Made by a program: the position numbers and the translations under genes. Shown piece by piece: positions 28,445 to 40,649 of a stretch of 64,000 nucleotides of DNA (the stretch's first letter is position 1; each line of letters begins with the position of its first letter). This DNA comes from Chloracidobacterium sp. N. GTDB taxonomy: Bacteria; Acidobacteriota; Blastocatellia; Chloracidobacteriales; Chloracidobacteriaceae. The notes under the pieces are model-generated. The model saw nothing but the letters and a program-made list of their open reading frames with translations. It made no database searches and had not been told where the DNA came from. The DNA lies in the NCBI RefSeq assembly GCF_018304765.1, contig NZ_CP072643.1, forward strand, positions 930,001 to 994,000. Direction: 5' to 3'.

Positions 28445-29052
28445 GTCCGGTATATCCAGTTTTGCTTCATCTTCTCAAGTCCACTTTTGTTGACGCTGGC
28501 TGTTATCGTCCGACGGCTCGTGGCTGAGCGGCCGGAAAAATTCCAGTCTTGCTTGTCAAGTTTGGCCCCATAAACCGCCTTGAACTGAAAAGGCTTGGGT
28601 TGCGTGACCTTCTCATTGGGTGAGTTGCAATCAATCTGAAATACCAGAAGCCAAACGGATTCAGGATTATGTCCCTGCCAACCACTTGAGTATTTTGAAG
28701 CCTTTACTTCTATGCCCTCGTCTGTGTGAAGAACGGCATTTTGGGGGAAAATTCCTGTTGGAATCAGGTCTGGATGCCCATTGTGGTGTTGATTCTTTAC
28801 CAGTTGCGTGCAGTAGAAGGGAATTCTGTAAACGATGTACTCTCCAACCAAACTACTGAAGGTTGCTGGCATAAGAAGACATTCGAGGCGGGGTATCCCT
28901 TTTGAGTAAAGCTGCCTGTTGACAAAGCCCAGAAAGTCATTCATGGCCTGGTGCAGTTGATTGAGTTGCAAGCCATACGGAAGCGTGGACTTTTGGTTGA
29001 AGCCGCCTGGATTCACCGGGACAGGTGTGCAGACGGCAGCAGTATCCGACAT
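28441..29052 (-). CDS. Putative type II restriction endonuclease (PD-(D/E)XK-like), family not recognised
   Basis: The 203-residue protein has GHPDLIPTG followed by EGIEVKASK, giving a possible PD-(D/E)XK catalytic set of Asp95, Glu115 and Lys117. SGWQGHNPE follows. It overlaps by four bases, tail to tail, with a DNA methyltransferase gene. The gene is AT-rich relative to its neighbours. It starts 14 bases after ligA on the same strand and may use the ligA transcript. The nuclease role is inferred from motif and context. Confidence 0.7.
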   Translation of the reverse strand: MSDTAAVCTPVPVNPGGFNQKSTLPYGLQLNQLHQAMNDFLGFVNRQLYSKGIPRLECLLMPATFSSLVGEYIVYRIPFYCTQLVKNQHHNGHPDLIPTGIFPQNAVLHTDEGIEVKASKYSSGWQGHNPESVWLLVFQIDCNSPNEKVTQPKPFQFKAVYGAKLDKQDWNFSGRSATSRRTITASVNKSGLEKMKQNWIYRT

Positions 29053-29066
29053 AGCGGCAGGTCTTC

Positions 29067-31142
<2,076 letters not shown>

Positions 31143-31454
31143 TCAGTCGTCGGCCAGAAGTCCGTCTATGGCCTGCTGCAACTCCGCTTCGGTCAGGGAA
31201 GTGATGACAAAAATTTCCTGGACGCCCCCGCTGGAACGCGCCTGAAGTTTGAAGCCGCCGACAATCGGCACCGTGACCCGAATCGTCAGAGGCAGCGGGC
31301 GTCCCTTGGCCTGTCCCAGGCGGCCCGGCGTCACCGTCTTGACGCCGGGCACTTTGCACAGGCGCGTCAGCACGGGGATGAGTCCCGGAATGTGGGTCGA
31401 ATGGTTCCACACCAGGCGACCTTCGGCTGCTTCCGAAGACTTTTTCCTGACCAT
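31143..31454 (-). CDS. Small DUF2103-like protein
   Basis: The 103-residue protein has WNHSTHIPGLIPVLTRLCKVPGV and TVTPGRL, resembling the DUF2103 predicted metal-binding family. The start at 31454 has GGGAGG seven bases ahead and is preferred to the upstream TTG. Function unknown. It precedes ligA on the same strand with 24 bases between them. Confidence 0.6.
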   Translation of the reverse strand: MVRKKSSEAAEGRLVWNHSTHIPGLIPVLTRLCKVPGVKTVTPGRLGQAKGRPLPLTIRVTVPIVGGFKLQARSSGGVQEIFVITSLTEAELQQAIDGLLADD

Positions 31455-31540
31455 GCCGACGCCTCCCAAAAGAAAGCTGCCAGTGGAGGGCCTTCAATTG
31501 CCTGTCCCAGGCCCGTTGCCCGGCCCGGGCAGCCGGCCTG

Positions 31541-32434
31541 TCACTGTAGTGTCATGGGCTTGGGCTGTTTCGGGTCGCTGTAGTCGTAAAAGCCGCGTCC
31601 GGTTTTGCGACCCAGCCAGCCAGCCGCCACCATGCGCGTCAGAAGCGGCGGGGGCGCGAACCGCCGTTCCCGGAAGGCATCGTACATGACATTGGCCACG
31701 TTGAGGAGGACATCCAGCCCCACCAGGTCGTTGAGCATCAGCGGCCCCATGGGATGCCCCGCCCCCAACTTCATTGCCTGGTCAATGTCGGCTATCGAGC
31801 CGACGCCCTCTTCCAGCGCACGGATGGCGTCGAGCGAGTAGGGCACGAGCAGGCGGTTGACGATGAAGCCCGTCTTGTCCGTAGCCTGAACAGGCGTTTT
31901 CCCAATCGCATGCACAAAAGCCGTGACCTGCTCGGCCACGGCGGCGTCGGTCAGAAACGACCGGACGACTTCCACGAGCGCCATGCGCGGGACGGGATTG
32001 AAGAAGTGCAGGCCGAGAAAACGGGTCTGCCGCGCCGGTGAAACGACACCCGCCATCTGGGTAATCGAGAGCGAGGAGGTGTTACTGGCAAAGACCGTTT
32101 CCGGCCGGCACAGTTCATCCAACTGGCGGAACAACGTCTGCTTGGCAGCCAGGTCTTCCACGATGGCCTCGATGACGAGGTCACATCCCGCCAGCGCCGC
32201 AAGCTCGGTCGAGCCACGCAGCCGCTGCTGGGCCGCACTTTTGGCTTCATCTTCCAAAAGCCCCTTCTCGACCAGTTTCGACAGGGATGAAACAATCATC
32301 GTAAAACCGCGTTGCAGCCGGTCGTCGTCCGCTTCGACCACCACCACATCCAGGCCAGCCTGAATCACGGTTTGGGCAATACCGGCGCCCATCGTGCCGC
32401 AGCCGACGACGCCTATGTTGCGCAGTTCAGTCAT
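31541..32434 (-). CDS. hbd: 3-hydroxybutyryl-CoA dehydrogenase
   Basis: The 297-residue protein has an N-terminal NAD-binding GCGTMGAGIAQ, the catalytic region LGLHFFNPVP and the C-terminal domain start GFIVNRLLVPY. It interconverts acetoacetyl-CoA and 3-hydroxybutyryl-CoA. Length and absence of a hydratase domain fit a stand-alone Hbd/PaaH enzyme. It is divergent from queF. The start MTELRN is chosen because the Rossmann fold begins there. Confidence 0.92.
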   Translation of the reverse strand: MTELRNIGVVGCGTMGAGIAQTVIQAGLDVVVVEADDDRLQRGFTMIVSSLSKLVEKGLLEDEAKSAAQQRLRGSTELAALAGCDLVIEAIVEDLAAKQTLFRQLDELCRPETVFASNTSSLSITQMAGVVSPARQTRFLGLHFFNPVPRMALVEVVRSFLTDAAVAEQVTAFVHAIGKTPVQATDKTGFIVNRLLVPYSLDAIRALEEGVGSIADIDQAMKLGAGHPMGPLMLNDLVGLDVLLNVANVMYDAFRERRFAPPPLLTRMVAAGWLGRKTGRGFYDYSDPKQPKPMTLQ

Positions 32435-32591
32435 ACCGTTATGATTCCTTTCAAATGAAAAGTGCTTGCGCCTCAATGTCGCAAAAGTTCAGCTCCACGG
32501 CGCAAAAATTCATGTCAGAAAAATTCGTGCCAGTCCGCCTGGCGGCTGGTAAGGTAACACCGATTTTCAGGAAACGAGGTCTGAATGTCTC

Positions 32592-32987
32592 ATGGGCGCT
32601 TACACCGATGAACATGCCAGAAAGGGGCTGGATGCACCGTTGCCACCCATCGAGTGCTGGGCCAACCAGTTTCCGAACTACCGAATTACGATTCGCATCC
32701 CGGAGTTTACGTCCGTGTGCCCGCTCACCGAGCAGCCGGATTTTGGGACGGTGACCATCACCTACGTGCCCCGTGACCGCTGCCTGGAGCTGAAATCGCT
32801 GAAACTTTACATGCACGCCTACCGCCAGTTGGGGATTTTTTACGAAAACGCCATCAACCGCATCCTGCGCGATGTCGTTGCGGCCTGCGATCCGGTCGAA
32901 TGTACGGTCACGGGTGACTTTACACCCCGCGGCGGCATCAGTTCCCTGGTCGAAGCCACCTACCAGGCTGCCCACCGCCCGGCCTGA
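32592..32987 (+). CDS. queF: NADPH-dependent 7-cyano-7-deazaguanine reductase (unimodular QueF)
   Basis: The 131-residue protein has the catalytic Cys in FTSVCPLTEQPDFG and the QueF motif LELKSLKLY, and ends with a GDFTPRGGI segment. It reduces preQ0 to preQ1 in queuosine synthesis. Length fits the single-module bacterial form. GAGG lies 12 bases before the ATG. No preQ1 aptamer was recognised in the 157-base leader. Confidence 0.94.
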   Translation: MGAYTDEHARKGLDAPLPPIECWANQFPNYRITIRIPEFTSVCPLTEQPDFGTVTITYVPRDRCLELKSLKLYMHAYRQLGIFYENAINRILRDVVAACDPVECTVTGDFTPRGGISSLVEATYQAAHRPA

Positions 32988-33021
32988 ACCCGTCCATTTG
33001 CGCCTACGGAGGAATTGTCCT

Positions 33022-33789
33022 ATGACCGCACCTGCGCCGCTGAGTGTTCGTGACCGTGTCTCGCCGGAAGAATGGCAGGCGCGGGTTGATCTGGCCGCCA
33101 TGTATCGCCTCACGGCGCTGTATGGTTGGGATGACCTGGTGTTTACGCACATTTCGATGCGCGTTCCGGGGGAAGACCACCACTTTCTCATCAATCCCTA
33201 CGGTCTGCTCTTTGAAGAAGTGACGGCCTCGAACCTGGTCAAGATTGATCTCAATGGGCAGATCGTCATGGAAACACCCTACCGCATCAATCCGGCCGGC
33301 TTCACCATTCACGGCGCCATTCATGCCGCGCGGGAAGATGCCCGGTGTGTGTTCCACACGCACACGCCACATGGCATTGCCGTTGCCGCCCAGGCCGAAG
33401 GGCTGCGGCCGCTTTCCCAGCAGTCGCTCTTTGCCCTTGCCAGCCTTGGGTATCACGACTACGAAGGCGTGGCGCTCAATGAAGACGAAAAGCCACGTCT
33501 GGTGGCCGACCTGGGCGACAAGCAGATTCTCATCCTGCGCAACCACGGCCTGCTGACTGTCGGGCGGACGGCCGCCGAAGCCTTCCTGCTGATGTACGTC
33601 GTGGAAAGCGCCTGCCGCATCCAGGTTCTGGCGCAGTCTGGCGGGCAACCGCTCGTGACGATTCCTGAGCCGATTCTGCGGGGCATTCGCGCCCAGGCTG
33701 ACCAGGTGACGCTTGGGTTGGGCGCTGAACTGGTCTGGCCTGCGCTGCTGCGCAAACTCGACCGGGTGGACGCCTCATACCGTAACTAG
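33022..33789 (+). CDS. Class II aldolase/adducin domain protein
   Basis: The 255-residue protein has the zinc-binding HTHTPHG, the later RNHGLLTVG and the N-terminal GWDDLVFTHISMRVPG typical of AraD-like and adducin-type proteins. GGAGG stands nine bases before the ATG at 33022. Substrate is not predictable; many relatives act on sugar phosphates or decarboxylate related acids. It follows queF with 34 bases between. Confidence 0.88.
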   Translation: MTAPAPLSVRDRVSPEEWQARVDLAAMYRLTALYGWDDLVFTHISMRVPGEDHHFLINPYGLLFEEVTASNLVKIDLNGQIVMETPYRINPAGFTIHGAIHAAREDARCVFHTHTPHGIAVAAQAEGLRPLSQQSLFALASLGYHDYEGVALNEDEKPRLVADLGDKQILILRNHGLLTVGRTAAEAFLLMYVVESACRIQVLAQSGGQPLVTIPEPILRGIRAQADQVTLGLGAELVWPALLRKLDRVDASYRN

Positions 33790-33808
33790 TGCAACGATAC
33801 CGGAACCG

Positions 33809-34477
33809 ATGGAAACCGCACCGCTGGCAACCTGGTTTGTCGCTCTGACGCTGGCCTACCTCATCGGCGGCCTGCCTTCGGGCTTCCTGATTGCCAAAGC
33901 CGTGACCGGTGAAGACGTACGGGCTTCCGGGTCGGGAAGTACCGGGGCGACGAATGTCGTCCGCAAGGCCGGACTCGCGGCCGGGCTGGCAACCTACGTG
34001 CTGGATGTGGCCAAGGGCCTGCTGGCGCTGTGGCTGGCGACGCGGTGGTTCGGATTGTCCGCGCCCACAGCTCAGGGCGCCGTGGGGCTGGCGGCCGTAC
34101 TGGGGCACATGTTTCCGGTCTATCTCGGCTTTCGCGGCGGGAAGGGTGTGGCGACCGGAGTGGGCGTGTTTCTGATGCTGTCGCCGTGGGCCACGCTTCT
34201 GTCGCTCGGAGTCTGGGTGGTTGCCTTTGCCCTGACGCGCGCGGTGTCGCTAGGTTCGCTGCTGGGGGTGGTCGCGCTGCCGCTTGGCATCTGGAGTTGT
34301 GATGGCTGGTGGGCGGGGCGTCCGTCGTCCGTCTGGTTGCCGACCCTGGTGTGGTCGGTTGTGATTGGTCTGGTCATTGTTGCGCGCCACCGCGAGAATC
34401 TCCAGCGGCTCTATCGGGGCACGGAATTGACCTTTGGAGAGACGCGGCTGCGTTCGACGCCGCCACAGGGTTCCTGA
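33809..34477 (+). CDS. plsY: Glycerol-3-phosphate acyltransferase PlsY
   Basis: The 222-residue membrane protein has the PlsY motifs GGLPSGFLIAK, SGSGSTGATNVVRK and GFRGGKGVATGVGV. It transfers an acyl group from acyl-phosphate to glycerol-3-phosphate, the first step of phospholipid synthesis. Four to six membrane helices are visible. It is 19 bases after the aldolase gene and four bases before the kinase gene. Confidence 0.95.
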   Translation: METAPLATWFVALTLAYLIGGLPSGFLIAKAVTGEDVRASGSGSTGATNVVRKAGLAAGLATYVLDVAKGLLALWLATRWFGLSAPTAQGAVGLAAVLGHMFPVYLGFRGGKGVATGVGVFLMLSPWATLLSLGVWVVAFALTRAVSLGSLLGVVALPLGIWSCDGWWAGRPSSVWLPTLVWSVVIGLVIVARHRENLQRLYRGTELTFGETRLRSTPPQGS

Positions 34478-34481
34478 GCCT

Positions 34482-35687
34482 ATGTCCAACACGGTGCTGG
34501 TGGTGGATGACGAAGCCACGATACGCCTGTTTTTCAGAAAAATCCTGACCAAGGCCGGCTTTGCCGTGCTGGAGGCCGTGGACGGAGAAGACGCCCTGCA
34601 TCAGGCCGAAGCCGCCTTGCCGGGGGTGATTCTGCTGGACTGGGTGATGCCGGGTCTGGATGGGCCTGAGGTGTGCCGTTTGATTCGCACCAATCCCAAA
34701 TTGCTCGACAGCCAAATCATCATGCTGTCGTCGCGCAGCGAACTCGAAGACCGGGTGCAGGGGCTTGATGCCGGGGCGGATGACTACCTGGTGAAGCCCT
34801 GTGAAACCAAGGAACTTCTGGCGCGGGTGCGCAGCGCCATGCGCATTCACGAACTCAAACACCAACTGCGCGAAAAAGCTGCCCAGCTTCAGGAAACCGT
34901 TGCCAAGCTGGAAGAGCTGGCCCACCAGCGGGAGGAATTCACGGCCGTGCTCGTCCACGACATCCGCTCGCCACTCGCCACAGTCTATGGCGCATTGGAA
35001 CTGACGGAGCTCCGGGCGGAGGAAACCGGCATCCTGGATGACGACCTGCGCCGGATTTTTCAGCATGGCTACCGTACCCTCGACCACATCACCCGGCTGG
35101 TCAACGAGGTGCTGGACTTTTCCAAGGCCGAAGCCGGGGAAGCCACGCTCGAACTGGAACTGGTGGCTGCCGGGGAGCTCGTCCAGGAAGCGGCTGATCA
35201 GGTCTCCCTCAACGCCGAGCGCAAGGGCATCACCCTGCGCGTCGAGTGCCCGGCTGACCTGCCCAGTCTGCTGCTTGACCGGGGCAAAATGCTGCGTGCC
35301 ATCGGCAACCTGCTCTCCAACGCCATCAAGTTCACGCCCGCCGGCGGTACGGTGTCGCTGCGCGCCGAGCAAACAGAAGGCGTCGGGCTGGACGCGGGTA
35401 AAAGTTTTCTGGTCATTCACGTCGAAGACACCGGGCCGGGTATTCCGGCCAAGGACCTGCCCTACATTTTCAACCCCTACTACCAGGCCCGGCAGCGCAC
35501 CCGGCAGTTGGGCACCGGACTGGGACTCGCCATCGTGCAGCGCATCACGGCCGCCCATGGCGGGCAGGTGAGTGTCAAGAGCGCCGAAGGTGTCGGAACT
35601 GCCTTTACCATCGCCCTGCCGACAACAAACACGTGCCTGCTTTCGTCATCCTCTGCGCTGCCGGCGGCCGACACGGAAATGGGTTGA
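34482..35687 (+). CDS. Soluble response regulator-histidine kinase hybrid
   Basis: 401 residues. A receiver domain comes first (VVDDEATI, phospho-Asp in LLDWVMPG, Lys in LVKP), then a coiled coil (ELKHQLREKAAQLQETV), a HisKA domain with His in LVHDIRSPLA, and an HATPase domain with NLLSNAIKF, DTGPGIPA and GTGLGLAI. There is no membrane segment, so it must receive its input by phosphotransfer or protein contact. The receiver-first order is less usual than the reverse. It starts four bases after plsY. Confidence 0.92.
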   Translation: MSNTVLVVDDEATIRLFFRKILTKAGFAVLEAVDGEDALHQAEAALPGVILLDWVMPGLDGPEVCRLIRTNPKLLDSQIIMLSSRSELEDRVQGLDAGADDYLVKPCETKELLARVRSAMRIHELKHQLREKAAQLQETVAKLEELAHQREEFTAVLVHDIRSPLATVYGALELTELRAEETGILDDDLRRIFQHGYRTLDHITRLVNEVLDFSKAEAGEATLELELVAAGELVQEAADQVSLNAERKGITLRVECPADLPSLLLDRGKMLRAIGNLLSNAIKFTPAGGTVSLRAEQTEGVGLDAGKSFLVIHVEDTGPGIPAKDLPYIFNPYYQARQRTRQLGTGLGLAIVQRITAAHGGQVSVKSAEGVGTAFTIALPTTNTCLLSSSSALPAADTEMG

Positions 35688-35744
35688 CAAGGCTCTCCGT
35701 TATCATCCATCGTTCGTCCGTCATAACGGATGACTTTGACAACC

Positions 35745-35795
35745 TGACGTGGCGATTTAGGCAACTTGCTCCACGCTAAAAACTGCTAAAGCGCC
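35745..35795 (+). promoter_or_regulatory. SAM-II riboswitch aptamer
   Basis: The leader of metY carries the SAM-II pattern: CGTGG (35748-35752), GATTT immediately after (35754-35758), the pairing CCACG (35771-35775), then CTAAAAA and GCTAAAG (35785-35791), which forms the pseudoknot side. Order and spacing agree with the metA-motif aptamer known from alphaproteobacteria. It binds S-adenosylmethionine and switches off methionine genes, which fits metY-metX downstream. Confidence 0.85.
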
Positions 35796-35806
35796 GGTGG
35801 TTTTGA

Positions 35807-37225
<1,419 letters not shown>

Positions 37226-37328
37226 AACCTGCGAGCTTCGTCGGCGCCGGCGCTCTCTTGTGACGGTTCGGGCTGAGAGAGTTTCCGTCCCAGCGCCTGG
37301 CGTCGGCGATGGTTTTTGCCTGCGGCGC

Positions 37329-37353
37329 TTTTCCTTCCCGGCGGGAAGGAAAA
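37329..37353 (+). other. 11-bp hairpin between metY and metX
   Basis: TTTTCCTTCCC and GGGAAGGAAAA pair perfectly around a three-base loop, ending 25 bases before the metX start. No T-run follows, so termination is unlikely. It may stabilise or partition the metY-metX message. Confidence 0.6.
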
Positions 37354-37378
37354 GTTGCCGGGGCCCTGAAAAAACGCC

Positions 37379-38443
37379 ATGGATGCCATCGAACCAACGG
37401 TCGAGTGCGATGTCACCCTCGACGAGCATCCCTTTCGCCTGGAAGCCGGGGGCGAACTGCCGGAGGTGACGCTCCGGTGCGCCTGGTACGGCCAACCGGA
37501 AACGGCTCCCGGCGGCGTCATTCTCGTCTGCCATGCCCTGACCGGCTCGGCCCGGGTGGCCGACTGGTGGGGCGGACTCGTGGGTCCGGGGCGCCTGCTG
37601 GACCCGGCGCACTATGCCATCGTGGGCATCAATGTGCTTGGCTCCTGCTATGGTTCGACCGGGCCGACAACACCTGACCGGCAGCGCGGACGCCCCTACG
37701 GAGCGCGGTTTCCGCTGGTGACCATCGGGGATATGGTGCGCGCCCAGTACCTTGCGCTGCGGCAACTGGGCATCCTGCGCCTGACGGCCGTGATTGGCGG
37801 TTCGATTGGGGGCATGCAGGCGCTGCGCTGGGCCACGGATTTCCCCGCCGTGCTCGATGTCTGCTGCGCCATTGGCGCGACGCCACTGCCGGCCATGGGG
37901 TTGGCGCTCAACCATCTTCAGCGGCAGGCCATCCTGTCCGACCCCGCCTGGCAGGATGGCGACTACACGACGCAGCCGGTGGCCGGACTCGCCCTGGCCC
38001 GCGCCATTGCCATGTGCAGTTACAAGTCAGCGGCGCTGTTTGATGCCCGTTTCGGCCGCCGTCCCGACCGGTCAGGTGAAGACCCCCGAAAGACGCTGAC
38101 CGGAAGATACGACGTAGCCGGCTATCTCGACCACCAGGGAGAAAAGTTCGTCCGGCGGTTCGACGCCAACAGCTACCTTGTGCTGAGCAAGGCCATGGAC
38201 ACCTTCGATCTCACCGACGCTGACCTGGCGCGGATTCGCGCCCGGATACACCTGGTGGGGCTGTCTTCGGACTGGCTTTTTCCGGCAGCCGGCGTCCGCG
38301 CGCTGGCCCACCGGCTGCGGGCGGTCAAGGTAGCGGTTCAGTATGATGAAATTACGACCGACCATGGTCACGATGGCTTTCTGGCCGAACCCGATGCTGT
38401 TGCCCCCTGCCTGCGTGCGGCACTCACGACCCAACCCACATGA
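37379..38443 (+). CDS. metX: Homoserine O-acetyltransferase
   Basis: The 354-residue alpha/beta hydrolase-fold enzyme has the oxyanion region LVCHALTGSARV, NVLGSCYGSTGP, the nucleophile Ser142 in GGSIGGMQ and a C-terminal TDHGHDGFL with catalytic His. It provides O-acetylhomoserine for MetY. Whether it prefers acetyl- or succinyl-CoA cannot be settled by sight. Its stop overlaps the lysC start (ATGA at 38440). Confidence 0.94.
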   Translation: MDAIEPTVECDVTLDEHPFRLEAGGELPEVTLRCAWYGQPETAPGGVILVCHALTGSARVADWWGGLVGPGRLLDPAHYAIVGINVLGSCYGSTGPTTPDRQRGRPYGARFPLVTIGDMVRAQYLALRQLGILRLTAVIGGSIGGMQALRWATDFPAVLDVCCAIGATPLPAMGLALNHLQRQAILSDPAWQDGDYTTQPVAGLALARAIAMCSYKSAALFDARFGRRPDRSGEDPRKTLTGRYDVAGYLDHQGEKFVRRFDANSYLVLSKAMDTFDLTDADLARIRARIHLVGLSSDWLFPAAGVRALAHRLRAVKVAVQYDEITTDHGHDGFLAEPDAVAPCLRAALTTQPT

Positions 38444-39864
38444 ACCCAACACCATCTCTTTCCGTGCCTTCGGCCGCCAACTCCGGGCTGTGCCCCGTGG
38501 TGATGAAGTTTGGCGGCACTTCGGTTCAGGACACGGCGGCCTTTGAGCGGGTGGCCGCCATCATTCGTCGGCAGCAGGGACAGCCGCCCCGACAGCAGCC
38601 CGTCGTCGTGGTGTCGGCCATGGCCGGGATGACCGATGCGTTGCTGGATGCCGTCAAGCGTTCCCTGGAACAGGACACGACGGCGGCGCTGGAGTGGCTG
38701 GAACCCCATTTTGCCCGCTACAGCGAGGTGGCCGAACGGCTGACTGATGGCATCGCCTACGGTGCATTCGTCCACGTGCTCTATGCCGCACGCGAACACA
38801 TCGGGCAGGCGTTGGAAGTGATGCGTCGCTATCCGGGCACCATTCCACCGCTGCGCGATGAAGTCGTGGCCTATGGTGAGCATCTTTCCGCCGCGCTGCT
38901 GGCGGCCGTTCTGTCGGGTGACGGCACCGCCTGCCGTACGGTGGATGCCCGCACCTGCATTGTGACGGATGATGTTTACGGGCGGGCGCGCCCGCGCTGG
39001 GATGCGACGCAAACCCACACCCGCCAGGTTTTGGAGCCGCTGCTGGCGGAAGGAGTCATCCCGGTGCTGGGCGGCTTCATCGGCGCGACCTTTGACGGCG
39101 CGACCACGACACTTGGCCGCGGCGGCTCGGATTATTCGGCCACCCTGATTGGCGCAGCACTTCAGGCCTGCGAAGTCCAGATTTGGACGGATGTCGCCGG
39201 CATTTACTCGGCCGATCCACGTCTGGTTGCCCAAGTACGGCGGCTGGACACGCTGGCCTACGGGGAAGCCACCGATCTGGCACTGTACGGAGCGAAAGTG
39301 CTGCATCCACGCACCATCGAGCCGGTCGAGCGGTTGAGCATTCCGGTGAGCATTCGCAACTCGTACGACCCGGAAGCTGGCTACTCGACGATTAGGGCTT
39401 CATCCGGCGCTCCGTCCGGGGCCATTCTGGCCGTCACCCACCGCAACGGTGTGGCGGCCGTTCACGTGCGTCCACGGGGGAGCTGGCGCGCGGCGGTGGC
39501 CCTGGACGAAATGGCCCAGATTCTGGACGCCCACGGCATCCTGGTCGAGCACTTGGCGGCCTCGCGCCTGGGGCTGACGGCCACAGTGGAGGACGGCGAG
39601 GCACTGGAAGCGGCCCGGCGCGACCTTCAGACCTGTGGCGACGTGCAGGTGACGACCGACCGCGCGCTGCTGTGTGTCGTCGGCAACTTCGGAACTGAGG
39701 CCACGGAACTACATCCGGCGCTGAGCGAAATTCTGGCCGAGTTTCGTTCCACGCCGCTGTTGCCCCATCCATCGCCCCACGCGCGTCTGTTTCTTCTGGC
39801 GGAAGCTGCCGCGCCGACGGCCGTCCAGAAGCTGCACGCACAGCTCATTGAAAATCCAGCCTGA
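38440..39864 (+). CDS. lysC: Aspartate kinase (monofunctional)
   Basis: The 474-residue protein has VMKFGGTSVQD, VVVSAMAGMTD, GGFIGAT, LGRGGSDYSA and two C-terminal ACT-like regions. It phosphorylates aspartate, the entry to lysine, threonine and methionine. Translational coupling to metX suggests that methionine supply drives its expression here. No homoserine dehydrogenase domain is attached. Confidence 0.94.
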   Translation: MNPTPSLSVPSAANSGLCPVVMKFGGTSVQDTAAFERVAAIIRRQQGQPPRQQPVVVVSAMAGMTDALLDAVKRSLEQDTTAALEWLEPHFARYSEVAERLTDGIAYGAFVHVLYAAREHIGQALEVMRRYPGTIPPLRDEVVAYGEHLSAALLAAVLSGDGTACRTVDARTCIVTDDVYGRARPRWDATQTHTRQVLEPLLAEGVIPVLGGFIGATFDGATTTLGRGGSDYSATLIGAALQACEVQIWTDVAGIYSADPRLVAQVRRLDTLAYGEATDLALYGAKVLHPRTIEPVERLSIPVSIRNSYDPEAGYSTIRASSGAPSGAILAVTHRNGVAAVHVRPRGSWRAAVALDEMAQILDAHGILVEHLAASRLGLTATVEDGEALEAARRDLQTCGDVQVTTDRALLCVVGNFGTEATELHPALSEILAEFRSTPLLPHPSPHARLFLLAEAAAPTAVQKLHAQLIENPA

Positions 39865-39917
39865 GCGTGTCACCGTTGTCACCCGTGAAACGCCCCAACT
39901 GCCGGAGGTGAGTCGCC

Positions 39918-40649
39918 ATGGCGGAACTTTCCGATGCCAGCCTGCTTGTCCGCTCCTTTATGCGCGCCTACCGCTACACGGTGTCCGTCTGGCAACCGGC
40001 GCGGCTGACCAAGCCGCTGTCCGCCTGCAAGGTCGGCCTGGTGACGACAGCCGCCTTTCACCTGCCCACGCAACCGGCGTTTGATCTCAAGCTGGCCGGC
40101 GATCCGTCCTTTCGCGTCATTCCGACCGACTGTGACCTCACCACGCTCAAGGTCGGACACGTCAGCCCTTCGTTTGACCACACGGGCATCGAGCGGGACC
40201 CGAACCTGGCGCTGCCCATCACCCGTTTTCAGGAACTCGTGGCGGAAGGTGTCGTGGGGGCACTCAACGCGCGGGCCTGGTCATTTTGCGGTTCGATTGC
40301 CAAGCCGGGGGAACTCATTGCCCGTACCGCGCCGGAAGCTGCCGCCCAGTCCCGGGCCGACGGCGTGGAAGTCGCCCTGCTGACCCCGGTCTGACCGATG
40401 TGCAATCAGTCGGTCGGACTGATTCAGGCTGCATTTGAAAACGAAGGCATCGTGACGGTCTCGATTTCGCTGTACCGGTTCGTCACCGAGAAGGTACGTC
40501 CGCCGCGCGCCCTGTGGGTGCCGTTCCCATTGGGGTATCCCCTGGGTGAACCCCACAACCCGGCGCTCCAACGGCGGGTCATCCTGGCGGCGCTGGAGTT
40601 GTTGACCGCCGATGAGCCGTTGCCGCTCATCCGCGACTTTCAACCATGA
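39918..40649 (+). CDS. Selenocysteine-containing GrdB-family (selenoprotein B-like) redox protein, UGA read through
   Basis: Two adjoining frames, 39918-40394 and 40398-40649, are in the same phase and separated only by a TGA at 40392-40394. Read through, they give one 243-residue protein with Sec159-Pro-Met-Cys162, a UxxC redox motif in the context LLTPV-U-PMCNQSVGLIQ. The N-terminal part (FDHTGIERDPNLALPITRF) and this context fit the short glycine/sarcosine/betaine reductase selenoprotein B family, whose members carry Sec or Cys at this position. A SECIS-like hairpin follows. Substrate is unknown. It sits after lysC and overlaps the cruF start (ATGA). Confidence 0.85.
40404..40424 (+). promoter_or_regulatory. 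Bacterial SECIS-like hairpin
   Basis: AATCAGTC pairs perfectly with GACTGATT around the loop GGTCG. The loop starts 17 bases after the UGA codon and has G at its first two positions and a GGTC core like the E. coli fdhF element. Position and shape are as expected for SelB recognition. Confidence 0.75.

Noticed and set aside
32435-32591. preQ1 riboswitch in the queF leader
   Set aside because: No recognisable preQ1-I, II or III pattern found by eye.
35684-35706. TTGACA box followed by TATCAT as the metY promoter
   Set aside because: Spacing is only 11 bases, too short for a sigma-70 promoter.
40392-40400. Reading the TGA as a nonsense mutation that splits the GrdB-like gene, or as two separate genes
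   Set aside because: Both sides are in the same phase and well conserved, the UGA falls at the family's redox position with UxxC, and a SECIS-like hairpin follows. A pseudogene would be unlikely to meet all three.
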